Positions 10,840 through 20,885 of a DNA stretch of 64,000 nucleotides are shown one piece after another. Within the stretch, counting starts at the first letter, position 1; each line of letters opens with the position of its first letter. Below the pieces are notes generated by a model. The model made no database searches and was not told the DNA's origin. It saw only the letters and a list, made by a program, of their open reading frames with translations. Position numbers and translations under genes: made by a program. The stretch is from Cordilura impudica (Eukaryota; Arthropoda; Insecta; Diptera; Scathophagidae): NCBI GenBank assembly GCA_963682025.1, contig OY821517.1:299921344-299985343 (forward strand), given 5' to 3'.

Positions 10840-11690
10840 GTGTTCCGCGATCGAGTCGCGTCCGCGCGCCTCGCGCCGCTTCCTCGCAGCTACCCGTGCT
10901 GCCGCTTAGTTTTCGTTAACTTATTTTAGTTCCTAAAACATATTTTTTAGTCCGCGGTCGCGCGCCGCTTCCGCGCGTTTGGCAGCCACACCCGTGCTGC
11001 CGCGCAGTTGTTGTCAACTTATTTTAATCGCCCAAATATTTTTTTCAGATCATTGCGATATTTTTGCTGAGCTGTTTCGCGAGCGCGTCGCGTCCGCATC
11101 AGTCGCGTCCGCGCGCAGCGCGCCGCTTCCTCGCAACTACTACCCGTGCTGCCGCTTAGTTTTCGTTAACTTATTTTAATTCCTAAAACATATTTTTTAG
11201 AGCATTGCGATATTTTAGCTGAGCTGTATTCCGAGAGCGCGCCGTGTCCGCATCCGTAGCGCCCGAGTCCGCGGTCGCGCGCCGCGTGCCGCTCCCGCGC
11301 ATTTGGCAGCCACACCTGTGCTGCCGCGCAGTTGTTGTCAACTTATTTTAATCGCCAAAATATATTTTTCAGATCATTGCGATATTTTTGCTAAGCTGTG
11401 TTCCGCGAGCGCGTCGCGTCCGCGCGCCTCGCGCCGCTTCCTCGCAACTACTACCCGTGCTGCCGCTTAGTTTTTGTTAACTTATTTTAATTCCTAAAAC
11501 ATATTTTTTAGAGCATTGCGATATTTTAGCTGAGCTGTGTTCCGAGAGCGCGTCGCGTCCGCATCCGTCGCGTCAGAGTCCGTGGTCGCGCGCCGCTTCC
11601 GCGTGTTTGGCAGCCACACCTGTGCTGCCGCGCAGTTGTTGCCAACTTATTTTAATTGTCAAAATATATTTTTCAGATCATACCGATGTT
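10840..11690 (-). repeat. G+C-rich tandem repeats inside the Helitron
   Basis: About five to six units, each with a CpG-rich block (CGCGAGCGCGTCGCGTCCGC and CGCGCCGCTTCC type, then TGCTGCCGCGCAGTTG or TGCTGCCGCTTAGTTTTCG) alternating with an AT-rich block (AACTTATTTTAATC...GATCATTGCGATATTTT). They are striking against the AT-rich surroundings. The same block recurs at 20370-20885. Confidence 0.8.
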
Positions 11691-11939
11691 CTAGCTAAGC
11701 TGCTATTGAAGAGAATACTCATTTTAAATGCATTTATTGTAGTACATATATTGAGAGCAGTATGCAAATGTTTACTAAAATAAATATTTGACAAAACTCA
11801 TTAAATAAAAATATGTAAAAATTTAGGAATGAATGTGGGGAGTAAGTTCATTTTTTATTTCTATTAAAAAAAATCGGGAATTTGTTTATTTCTTTTGGGT
11901 ACCTTTTTTTAAGTTTGGGGAATTTGTTCACCGTGTAGT

Positions 11940-12628
11940 TATTTCCGTGTAAACCAAATTTCAGAGAAATCCGTTGAAAAGTACAAATTTGTATATGGAA
12001 GAAATATACCACACAACAAAATATGAATTTTATATGAAAATTGGGCGTAAAAGTAGGCGTGGTCGGTAAAAATCATATGGCGACCTTCCCTGGAATATGT
12101 ACTAAATTTCGGATTGTATAGCAATCAAATAAAGAAACAAATAAAAGTAAAAAATAAGTTTTATATACATAGAAGTTGGCGTAAAGTGGCCTGTAAGAAG
12201 CATATTGTGAACTTCCCTGTAGTATAGAGATCGTGTGATCAAATTTTAGACATCCCTTGAAAAATAAAAATTTCTATAGTGAACAAATATACAAAAAAAC
12301 AGAAAATTAATTTTGTATAAAAAGTGGGCATAGAAGGAGGCGTGGCCGGCAAGAATCATATGTCGACCTCTCTGGAGTACAGAGATCGTGTGTAGCAAAT
12401 TTCAGAGAAATCCGAAAAACAGAATATGAATTGTATACAAAAAGTGGGCGTAATAGTAGGCGTGATCGGTACGAAGAATATGTCGACCTTCCCTGGAGCA
12501 GAGAGATCGTGTATACCAAATTTCAGAGAATTCCGTTGAAAAATAAAAATTTTTATAGCAAACAAATATACCAAAAAACAGAAAACGAATTTTATACAAA
12601 AAGTGGGCGTAAAAGTAGGTGTGGCCGC
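11940..12628 (-). repeat. Minisatellite of about 157-bp units inside the Helitron
   Basis: Four to five diverged units, each with ATACAAATTTTTATTTTTCA, TCTCTGAAATTTGG, a GGAAGGTCGCCATATG-like segment, and GGCCACGCCTACTTTTACGC on the minus strand. Homologous to the larger array at 18865-20135. Open frames through it are repeat artefacts. Confidence 0.8.
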
Positions 12629-12739
12629 AAAAAAAACAGAACATGTACAATAAACAGGTTCGAGTTCAGTTATATTTTAAGTCGTGTTTAAAATATAACT
12701 GAACTCGAACCTGTTTATTGTACATGTTCTGTTTTTTTT
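12629..12739. repeat. Perfect 52-bp inverted repeat with 7-nt loop
   Basis: Left arm 12629-12680 and right arm 12688-12739 are perfect reverse complements over all 52 positions, checked base by base, with loop GTCGTGT. The arms start in an A8 run and contain CAGAACATGTACAATAAACA. It sits exactly where the Helitron loses its 5' end. Confidence 0.97.
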
Positions 12740-13077
12740 TTTCAGTACACGTACCAGAACATGAACTTCAAATAAAGCAACACTCAAAAATGTGTGGTTT
12801 ATGTGTGATTGAAACAAAAAGTACGTGATACAAAAATGTTCGTGTAAATAACGAAATATTAAAACGAACACAGTCATGGTTGTGTGGGGCACCGTAGAAA
12901 ATTTAGAAACGCACATAAATGATATGAAAATAAAGATATGTGTTGGCTGCTTTTGAACAGAACATTGTGTGTTTCATGTGTGTATTTTCTGAACCTTGCT
13001 TTAAATTGAAATGGTATTAGAATTTAAAGGTTAATGATAGGAAACAGTATTAAAATGGTAACCGTAACCAACAATAT
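12740..13077. other. Unassigned DNA
   Basis: Rich in GTGTGT-type words, with no coding or terminal repeat recognised. Confidence 0.4.
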
Positions 13078-13250
13078 AGTTATAGCTCTCGAAATTCAAG
13101 TGCCTATTTTAGAAAAATTAATTTTTTCATTCAATTCCTTCCTTTCAATGTTTTTTTTTTAATCTATATAACTCATTAAATTTATTTGATTATAAATATT
13201 GGTTGAACACACAGAAATAAGAGGCTAGATGTATTTGAACCACCTTGTAT
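13078..13250 (+). mobile_element. Helitron-related fragment, left piece
   Basis: Starts AGCTCTCGAAATTCAAGTGC, matching the starts of the two copies at 53389 and 54626. It is separated from its continuation at 13881 by a LINE fragment and extra sequence. Confidence 0.55.
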
Positions 13251-13361
13251 AATTCAACACAGGACGTGTGATATGGAATTATTATAATGGAATCCGATTG
13301 TGTTATTGTCGCTATTGCCGTTATTGGTTTATGTCCAAAATTATTATTCAATTCAACACAG

Positions 13362-13880
13362 GACTTGTATTTGTATTTGTATTTATTTATTAAATGCGAT
13401 TTTCCATTACAACAAGACACAGTATCTTATAAATTATAGTGATGGAATCAGATAAGTTATTCACTATATATTTAATATCAGTAACTCTTAATCTAAATTT
13501 AAAATATTATAAATTACAATTAAAAAACATTTAAAAAAATCAAATAAATTAATTAAGTATTGGTATAGTAATTTTCTAAACCCTATTGCATTGCTTGTAT
13601 TTTGCATGACATTAGGAAGCTGATTCCAGAGACGAATAGTTAGAATAAAAAATTGAAATTCAGAGGCATGGTCCCGGTATTTAAATTGAATTATTCGATT
13701 CCCTCTGGAAGATCTTGTGAACTTTAATCGTTCAAAAAGATATTTTGAAGCCTTTGTTATAATAATTTTATGTAGGAATATAATGTTCTTGAATTTAATA
13801 TAGTTGTCAAATGACATGTGTAAGACATGACACGAGTATTGGGATACATGATCAAATTTTCTTTATCCAAAGATATAGCG
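13362..13880 (-). mobile_element. LINE 3' fragment, same family as 281-3690
   Basis: The minus strand encodes RLKFTRSSRGNRIIQF, RDHASEFQFFILTIRLWNQL and further C-terminal LINE residues (13817-13488). It ends in an (AAATACAAATAC)n-like tail at about 13395-13365. The 14-bp word ATTCAACACAGGAC occurs at about 13252 and again beside the tail at about 13348 and may mark duplicated target. Heavily 5'-truncated. Confidence 0.75.
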
Positions 13881-14165
13881 AATAATGTTGTTGAAAGTTA
13901 CAGTTTTCACAAACGCATTAACAAATTTAATAAACAGACACACAGCATTGTATAATTTTATGTATGTGTTCGTAGCAACTTTAATTGAATTCTACTAAAA
14001 AAAAAAATGTTCCAGGCGGTGGAAATCTGTAAATCTGGTGAACAGCTAAAAAGAAATATCTTTCTAGTGAGGTATGTTTGGTCAAAATTGGTTTATAGCT
14101 GACAAAGTTACATTGGTCACAAGAAATCGCCTTGCCTATTAATATTGCAGATATCGAGTATAACC
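13881..14165 (+). mobile_element. Helitron-related fragment, right piece
   Basis: Matches 53500-53765 and 54760-55025: AACAAATTTAATAAACA, GTATGTGTT.GTAGCAAC, AAGAAATA.CTTTC and TCACAAGAAATCGCC.TGCC. It lacks the CTAG terminus seen at 55055. Confidence 0.6.
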
Positions 14166-14690
14166 CTGCTATCTCACATCACACTGCAACTGTGAAAGCG
14201 TGTACGTATTATCAACGAAAAATTGTTCGAATTAGTCGAATCCATCGCCATTAACATTTGTGTTCACACATCTGACTGCAATCTCGTAAACGTAAACCCA
14301 GAAAATTTGTTTACTTCTCTCTTTTTTTTATTATTATTATTAGTATTATTTTAATAATAGTTAATAATACTTCTTTATAATTAACAAACTTGCGTTTTTA
14401 TATGGCCATATCAAGAAATAAATCATAAAAATACATTTAACAAGTTAAAACTTTAATTACAATTTTGCAGAATCCAGTAAATTTGCATTAAATTTATAAC
14501 AGGGTAACATTAGTCATATTTTGTGGCAGCGAGTACTCGCAAGAAAAATTTATTGACATCAGTGTGGCCACTACGAAAAATGTGTGTGTATTAGTAAAAA
14601 AAAAATGTGAGTGTATTGAGTTTTTCGAACTTATAGTGTGATGTGTGATAGGGGGGCAAGACACAGGTGGAAAGTATTAAAGAGTCGGCG
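14166..14690. other. Unassigned AT-rich DNA
   Basis: Nothing coding recognised. The last five bases (CGGCG, 14686-14690) are the left target-site copy of the Transib that follows. Confidence 0.4.
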
Positions 14691-15177
14691 CACAGTGGAC
14701 ACTATTTTGAGGAGGCGGCCAAAAATCATTTTTTTTTTTTTTGTTACCGATTTTAAAGTTATGTTATTCATTTGAAAGTAAACAGGGTCTTCGAAAATGG
14801 CCTTTCACAGTATTTTGCTAAAATTAAAAATTTCTTTGTAAATTTTTATTTTTGAATGACTGTAACTTTTTTGATTTAAAAGATTTTGAAGTGAAATATA
14901 TTTTGTATAATTTTGTGGCTTCCATGCTATTAATGTTAAAAACGTAAAATCACTGAGTCATTCCGAAATGTAAAAAAAAAGGTCAAAATTTTCCGAAAAT
15001 CTCCGTCTTAATAGAGCATAACTGCTGCCAGTCAACAGCAGTCAGAAAAAATCTTGCACTCTTCTATAGTTCGAACCCTCCCCTATACTCCTATGCTCCA
15101 TTATATACCCGCCAGTTTCTGTCCGTGTGCACCAGAACAATTTTTCTGACCCAAGGTTAGATATTTTCTGCAAAATT

Positions 15178-15358
15178 TATGAATACAAAAGTTGTTCACT
15201 ATGTGGTTAGGATATATTAAGTTTGAGGTGATGTTTGTAACTGCCAAAAATATTGGACCTTTATCCATCTTTTATTATACGGATCGACTCAAAAACACTT
15301 TCTGAGTCGATTAAACGATGTCCGTCCGTCCGTCTGAGTGTTATGAATACAAAAGTTG
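15178..15358 (-). mobile_element. DINE-like family A fragment between 17-bp direct repeats
   Basis: A 147-bp piece of family A 3' end (minus strand; TCACTATGTGGTT...CCGATCGACTC-like...GTCCGTCCGTC) lies between two exact copies of TATGAATACAAAAGTTG (15178-15194 and 15342-15358). It is within the 5' non-coding part of the Transib. Confidence 0.65.
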
Positions 15359-15766
15359 GTCGTACCGGTGCACCGCGGTGTATTTTTTTGCATGTCGGTA
15401 GAGTTGTCAGGAGTTGTTATATACTTATAAAAAAGGGTTGAGATATAATGCGCTTAATTGTTACAGGTACATTTACATAGGTATCTTTCGAAAACATTAA
15501 TAGTCTGAATTAGAGTTATATAGTTTAAATACCTGACAAAATGGGAAACAATTTAAATAACAGGTAAATGGTAAAAAAAAAAACTATTGCGAAATAGCCC
15601 TTTAAGATATGAGTAGGTATGCTTCATCTTTCAAAAGGGGTTAGGGTGTGGGTTTTTTATGCTTCTAAAAGTGGTAATAAAAGATAAAAAATTTTATTTT
15701 ACATAGTTGCAAGAAAGAGTATTTATAATAATGTTTCCACAATTATTATTCATTACAATTTGTGCA

Positions 15767-17793
15767 ATGGCTAAGTACTGTTACAGAGATCTGGCAGATA
15801 TTTATTTTCAACGAAATGATGTAGACGATGTAATTTTGCGCATAGCGAGCAACGATTTCTTTAAGAATTGTAACCTAGAAGACATTGAAATGCACAAAGG
15901 AAAAATTAATAATTTTGCATCGAATTTGAAAAGACGGTACATTGAATGCTCTCATAGCAAGGGAAAGATGTACAAACGTTACCAAGACTGGTTAAAAAAG
16001 GAACTTATTTTTGAGAGTGCATCTACAACTGCCAACGAAAGTGGAAAAAAGGGTCGACCAGCAAAACCAATTGACGGATGTAGTGAAAGATCTCGAAGGC
16101 GCAAGCTGGAGAATATCAATGAAGAAATATCTCAAAGAATTATTAAGGATTTATTTTTGCACAAAATTCAACCAACCCAAAATAAAAAAAAATGAAAATG
16201 AAATAATTGTAAAAATAGTAGAAGCGAGCCCAAGACGCACAAAGAGGATTTTGAAAAGCATTCCTACACCAATTGAAGATAAGAAATTTACGCCGGAAGA
16301 AGCGTTCGCCCTATTTTTGGATTTGAAATTGACCAACAATCAATATAAGGAATTGCGGAAGCGAACCAATGAAAAGAATTGTGGGAGTTTTCCAGAGTAT
16401 CGAGATTTAGTTTCTGCCAAAAAAGAATGCTTACCTTCACAATCTGCTATTAGTGTCACTTCAACATCAGCAGAAATAAAATTGCAAGATCTCCTTGAAC
16501 ATACTGCAGAACGATTGCTAAATACGCTTGATACTGATCATTTAAAAAAAATTGGTAATGACAGCAATACTTTAATTTCTAAATGGGGATGTGATGGATC
16601 CTCTGGTCAGAAACAACACAAGCAATTTAATGCCGAAAATTCATCAAATGCTAATTTATTTATGGTATCTTTCGTTCCATTGCACTTAACAAAAAGGTGT
16701 AGCGTCTTAGAGCCGTCAACTAGTAGAGCAACAGAAATTGATATATGGAAAAATTAAATTCCTTCTTCAACAAAGTATTGCAGACCAATAAAATTTCCAT
16801 TCAAAAAGGAAACCAAAGATGTCATAACTGAAGAAGTTCAAAAAATAAAAGATCAAATTAAGGAACTCAACCAGTAATATTTAAATTTGATGACCAAGAC
16901 ATTGAAGTACATTCTAAAATGTGTCTCACAATGGTTGATGGAAAAGTTGCACAAGCTTTAACTGGAACAAAGTTAACGTCAAGCTGCATTATATGCCAAA
17001 AGACATCAATTAAGCCAACCCCCACCAGAAGACGATAGTTTTAAGGAAGCCTACGAATTTGGAATGTCCACTCTTCATGCTAGAATACGTTCCATGGAGC
17101 ATATTCTTAAATTGGGTTATGAGTTGGAATTTGGTCCGTTAGGCGAAACAGTGAGAAAAACAAAGAAAATGAAGAAAAAAGAAAGCAAAAAAAAAACAAA
17201 TTCAATAAAAATATCTACAGCTAGGCCTCGTAATCGACCAACCAAAACAAGGGGAAGGAAACACAAATGATGGAAATACTGCAAGGAAATTTTTTTCCGA
17301 TCTGGAAACTGCAGCATCTATCACAGGTGTAGATCATGAATTAATAAGACGATTCAAAATCATATTACAAGTTCTAGCATGCAGCAGAAAGATAAATGCA
17401 AAAAAATTTGGAGAGTACGCCAATAAAACAGCTATACTTTATAATGAAAAATACTCTTGGAGATATATGCCATCCACAGTTCATAAAATTTTGTAGCATG
17501 GGGAACAAATAATTCAAAACAATATGCTACTAATAGGAGATCTATCTGAAAAAGCGCAAGAAAAAAGGAACAAAGACTACAGATTCTTTCGCGAGCACAA
17601 CACAAGGAAAATGTCCAGATGTTGTACTAATGAAGACCTTATCACTATTTTGTTGTGCACTTCAGATCCATATATGTCCAACATTCGTCAAAAATGGAAA
17701 ACTACCTCTATTGAATTAGACGACGAAGCTAAACAACTTTTAGAAGATGAAAATCAAGGCTATTTAGAAGAAATTTTTACTAAAATTGGTTGA
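15767..17793 (+). pseudogene. Transib transposase (RAG1-related), broken copy 3
   Basis: ATG 15767 matches the start of the intact Transib at 39234 (MAKYCYRDLADIYF against MENFSYKELAEEYF). Recognisable: GKKGRPAKPIDGCSERSRRR, KLTNNQYKELRKR, KWGCDGSSGQKQHKQ (first catalytic Asp), MVDGKV-like second Asp, STLHARIRSMEHIL, GNTNDGNTARKFF, STVHKIL-stop-HG (zinc His region), and LSEKAQEKRNKDYR (catalytic Glu). It has a frameshift in the A-run near 16190, a stop at 16755, frame changes near 16875, 17030 and 17270, and a stop at about 17494. Same subfamily as copy 1, clearly older. The gene ends before the nested element at 18225. Confidence 0.9.
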
Positions 17794-18224
17794 TTTAAAG
17801 TACTTTTTCATTACACTAACAATAAGTTACACTTTTTTTTTATATAGTTAAAAAATTTTCTTGATTTAAAAATTTATATATTCTGTAAATTTACAATAAA
17901 AATTGTTATATTTCATAAATTTACCATAAAAATTGATATAGAAATATTTAAAAAGACAATAAAAAAAAATTTAACTAAAGCAAAAACATTTTCATTGAAA
18001 CTTCTCTATCTTGAACCAATATAAGGTAACTTTTACGTTCGCTGCTTAATAAATTATATTTTAACTCGGGATCTTAAAAAAAAACAACCTTTGGCCCTTG
18101 TGCACATTAGGACTAAAAAGTTTACGGGGGCCAAAGTTTGGCATTTTCTAAAAAAATTAACTTAAAGAATTGTTGAAAAGTATTAGTTGTAAAATTAACT
18201 GAAAAAATAAGACATTATATTAAA
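17794..18224. other. Transib copy 3 non-coding 3' region
   Basis: AT-rich, no features. Resumes after the nested element, at 23983-24216. Confidence 0.5.
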
Positions 18225-18864
18225 CAAGTAAGAGTGTTAAATTTGGCTGCGCCGAATCTTTGATACCGTCCACCTCGGTTTGAGTCTTGATAATAAATGT
18301 AAATGAAAAAGTAAACAATTTGTTAAACTTAATACCAAATTATTTCAGCAAATTCTTTGGGTTGGTTTTCGTCTTTTCTATTATTTCGGATTTATTTTGG
18401 TGTTTGCTTTTTGGTCATCGTGGTTGCTGATCGGCATGCATTTAGGTTATATACCTATATGCATGCGTTTCCGGTTATATGACATAACTTCTCGTTTAAT
18501 TTAGTTTTTGCTAATTAAATAGCTCGCCCTAACCTCCATTGCAAAGGTAATGGTTGTGTAGGGTGGCTATATGTATTAAATCGTGCTAATTGGAGATGGC
18601 TGTATAGTTTCTTTTAACTGGCCAAATATTTCTTCATTGCGGCCATATAGGTCGGATGGAGTAACAAAATAATAACCGAAAAAAACTCTCTCAACTTTTT
18701 TATTAAAATATTGCCATTTTTGGAAAACATAGAGAATAAATTTATAATAATAAATAATTAAGTTAGTGATGCCAAACACAAAAAACCAAATATCCCAAAC
18801 ATCTATCTATATATATAAAATTCATTTTCTGTTTGTTTGTTTGTTTGTTTGTTTGTTTGTTTGA

Positions 18865-20135
18865 CCGCTATACAAACTTTTATTTTTCAACGGATTTTCC
18901 TGAAATTTTGTGCACACGATCTCTATACCCCAGGAAAGGTCGCCATATACTTTTTACCGGCCACGCCTACTTTTACGCCCACTTTTTATGTAAAATCTCT
19001 TTTCAGTTTTATTCATATTTGTTCACTATACAAATTTTTATTTGTTAACAGATTTCTCTGAAATTCGGTACACACAATCCCTGTACTCCAGCTAAGGTCA
19101 CCATGTACTTTTTATCGACCACGCCTACTTTTACGCCCACTTTTTATATACAATTCATTTTCTGTTTTTTGGTATATTTGTTCGCTATACAAATTTTTAT
19201 TTTTCAATGGATTTCTCTGAAATTTGGTACACGCGATCTTTGTACCCCAGGCCAGGTCACCGGGTGATTCTTGCGGCCACACCTACTTTTACGCCCAATT
19301 TTTGTATACAATTCATTTTCTGTTTTTTGGTATATTTGTTTGCTATACAAATTTTTATTTTTCAACGGAATTCTGTGAAATTTGGTACACACGATCTATG
19401 TACTCCAGTAAAGGTCGCCATATGCTTTGTACCGGCCACGCCTACTTTAACGCCCACTTTTTGTATACAATTCATTTTGTTTTTTGGTATATTTGTTCGC
19501 TATACAAATTTTTATATATCAACCGATTTCTCTGAAATTCGGTACACACGATCTCTCTGCTCCAGGAAAGTCGACATATTCTTCGTACCGGTCACGCCTA
19601 CTGTTACGCCCACTTTTTGTATACAATTCATATTCTGTTTTTGGTACATTTGTTCGCTACACAATTTTTTTTAACGGATCTATCTGAAATATGCTACACA
19701 CGATCTCTGTACTCCAGAGAGGTCGCCATATGATTCTTGCCGGCCACGCCTACTTTTACGCCCACTTTTTATACAAAATTAATTTCCTGCTTTTTGGTAT
19801 ATTTGTTCACTATAGAAATTTTTATTTTTCAAGGGAAGTCTAAAATTTGGTCACACGATCTCTATACTACAGGGAAGGTCACCATATGCTTCTTACAGGC
19901 CACGCCTACTTTGCGCCAACTTCTTTGTATATAAAACTTATTTTTTTTCTTTTATTTGTTTCTTTATTTGATTGCTATACAAACTTTTATTTTTCAATGG
20001 CTTTCTCCGAAATTTAGTACATATTCCAGGGAAGGTCGCCATATGATTTTTACCGACCACGCCTACTTTTACGCCCACTTTTCATATTAAATTCATATTT
20101 TGTTGTGTGGTAGATTTCTTCCCTATACAAATTTG
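18865..20135 (+). repeat. 157-bp minisatellite in the Helitron
   Basis: Unit starts (TTCGCTATACAAATTTTTAT type) fall near 18865, 19021, 19180, 19337, 19495, 19650, 19806 and 19970, with a partial unit near 20115. The period is about 150-164 bp, mostly 155-159. Each unit carries TCTCTGAAATTTGGTACACA and GGCCACGCCTACTTTTACGC. It is preceded by a (TTTG)n run at about 18832-18860. Confidence 0.9.
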
Positions 20136-20369
20136 TACGGAAATAACTACACGGTGAACAAATTCCCCAAACTTAAAAAAAGGTACCCAAAAGAAATGAA
20201 CAAATTCCCCATTTTTTTTTAATCGAAATAAAAATTAACTCCCCAAATTCATTCTTAAATTTTTACATATTTTTATTTAATGAATTTTGTTAAATATTTA
20301 TTTTAGTACACATTTGCATACTGCTCTCAATATATGTCCAACAATAAATGCATTTAAAATGAGTATTCT

Positions 20370-20885
20370 TTTCAATAGCATCATTCCGTTGCGCGGATGC
20401 TACGCGCACGGGGAATACAGCTTAGCTAGAATATCGGAATGATCTGAAAAATATATTCTGACAAATAAAATAAGTTGACAACAGCTGCGCGGCAGCACAG
20501 GTGTGGCTGCCAAACGCGCGGAAGTGGGTAGTAGCTTCGAGGAAGCGGCGCGAGGCGCGCGGAGCGCGGACGCGGGCGCGACGGATGCGGACGCGACGCG
20601 CTCGCGGAACACAGCTCAGCTAAAATATCGCAATGCTCTAAAAAATATGTTTTAGGAATTAAAATAAGTTAACAAGAACTAAGCGGCAGCACGGGTAGCA
20701 GCTGTGAGGAAGCGGCGCGCGGAGCGCGGACGCGACGCGCTCGCGGAACACAGCTCAGCTAAAATATCGCAATGATCTGAAAAATATATTTTGGCGATTA
20801 AAATAAGTTGACAACAACTGCGCGGCAGCACGGGTGTGGCTGCCAAACGCGCGGAAGCGGACGCGACTCGCTCGCGGAACACAGC
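20370..20885 (+). repeat. G+C-rich tandem repeats in the Helitron
   Basis: Three to four units of CpG-rich sequence (GCGGCAGCACAGGTGTGGCT, GCGGACGCGACGCGCTCGCG) alternate with AAAATATCGCAATG.TCTAAAAAATAT. This is the reverse complement of the array at 10840-11690. Confidence 0.85.

Larger units (their letters stand above)
10296..12628 (-). mobile_element. Non-autonomous Helitron, 3' end complete, 5' end lost
   Basis: On the minus strand it ends with the hairpin CCCGGGCAAGACCGGG and CAGCTAG, followed by T: a classic Helitron 3' terminus (hairpin, CTRR, A|T target). The interior matches the complete copy at 18802-21380 in reverse: a conserved non-coding stretch, G+C-rich tandem repeats (about 10840-11680), and 157-bp tandem repeats (about 11940-12628). 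It has no Rep/helicase coding. The 5' TATATATAAAA end is missing; instead the sequence stops at the foot of a perfect palindrome. Confidence 0.85.

Noticed and set aside
18833..19934. Overlapping open frames in all three forward frames
   Set aside because: Produced by the 157-bp minisatellite; residues repeat with the unit and match no protein family.
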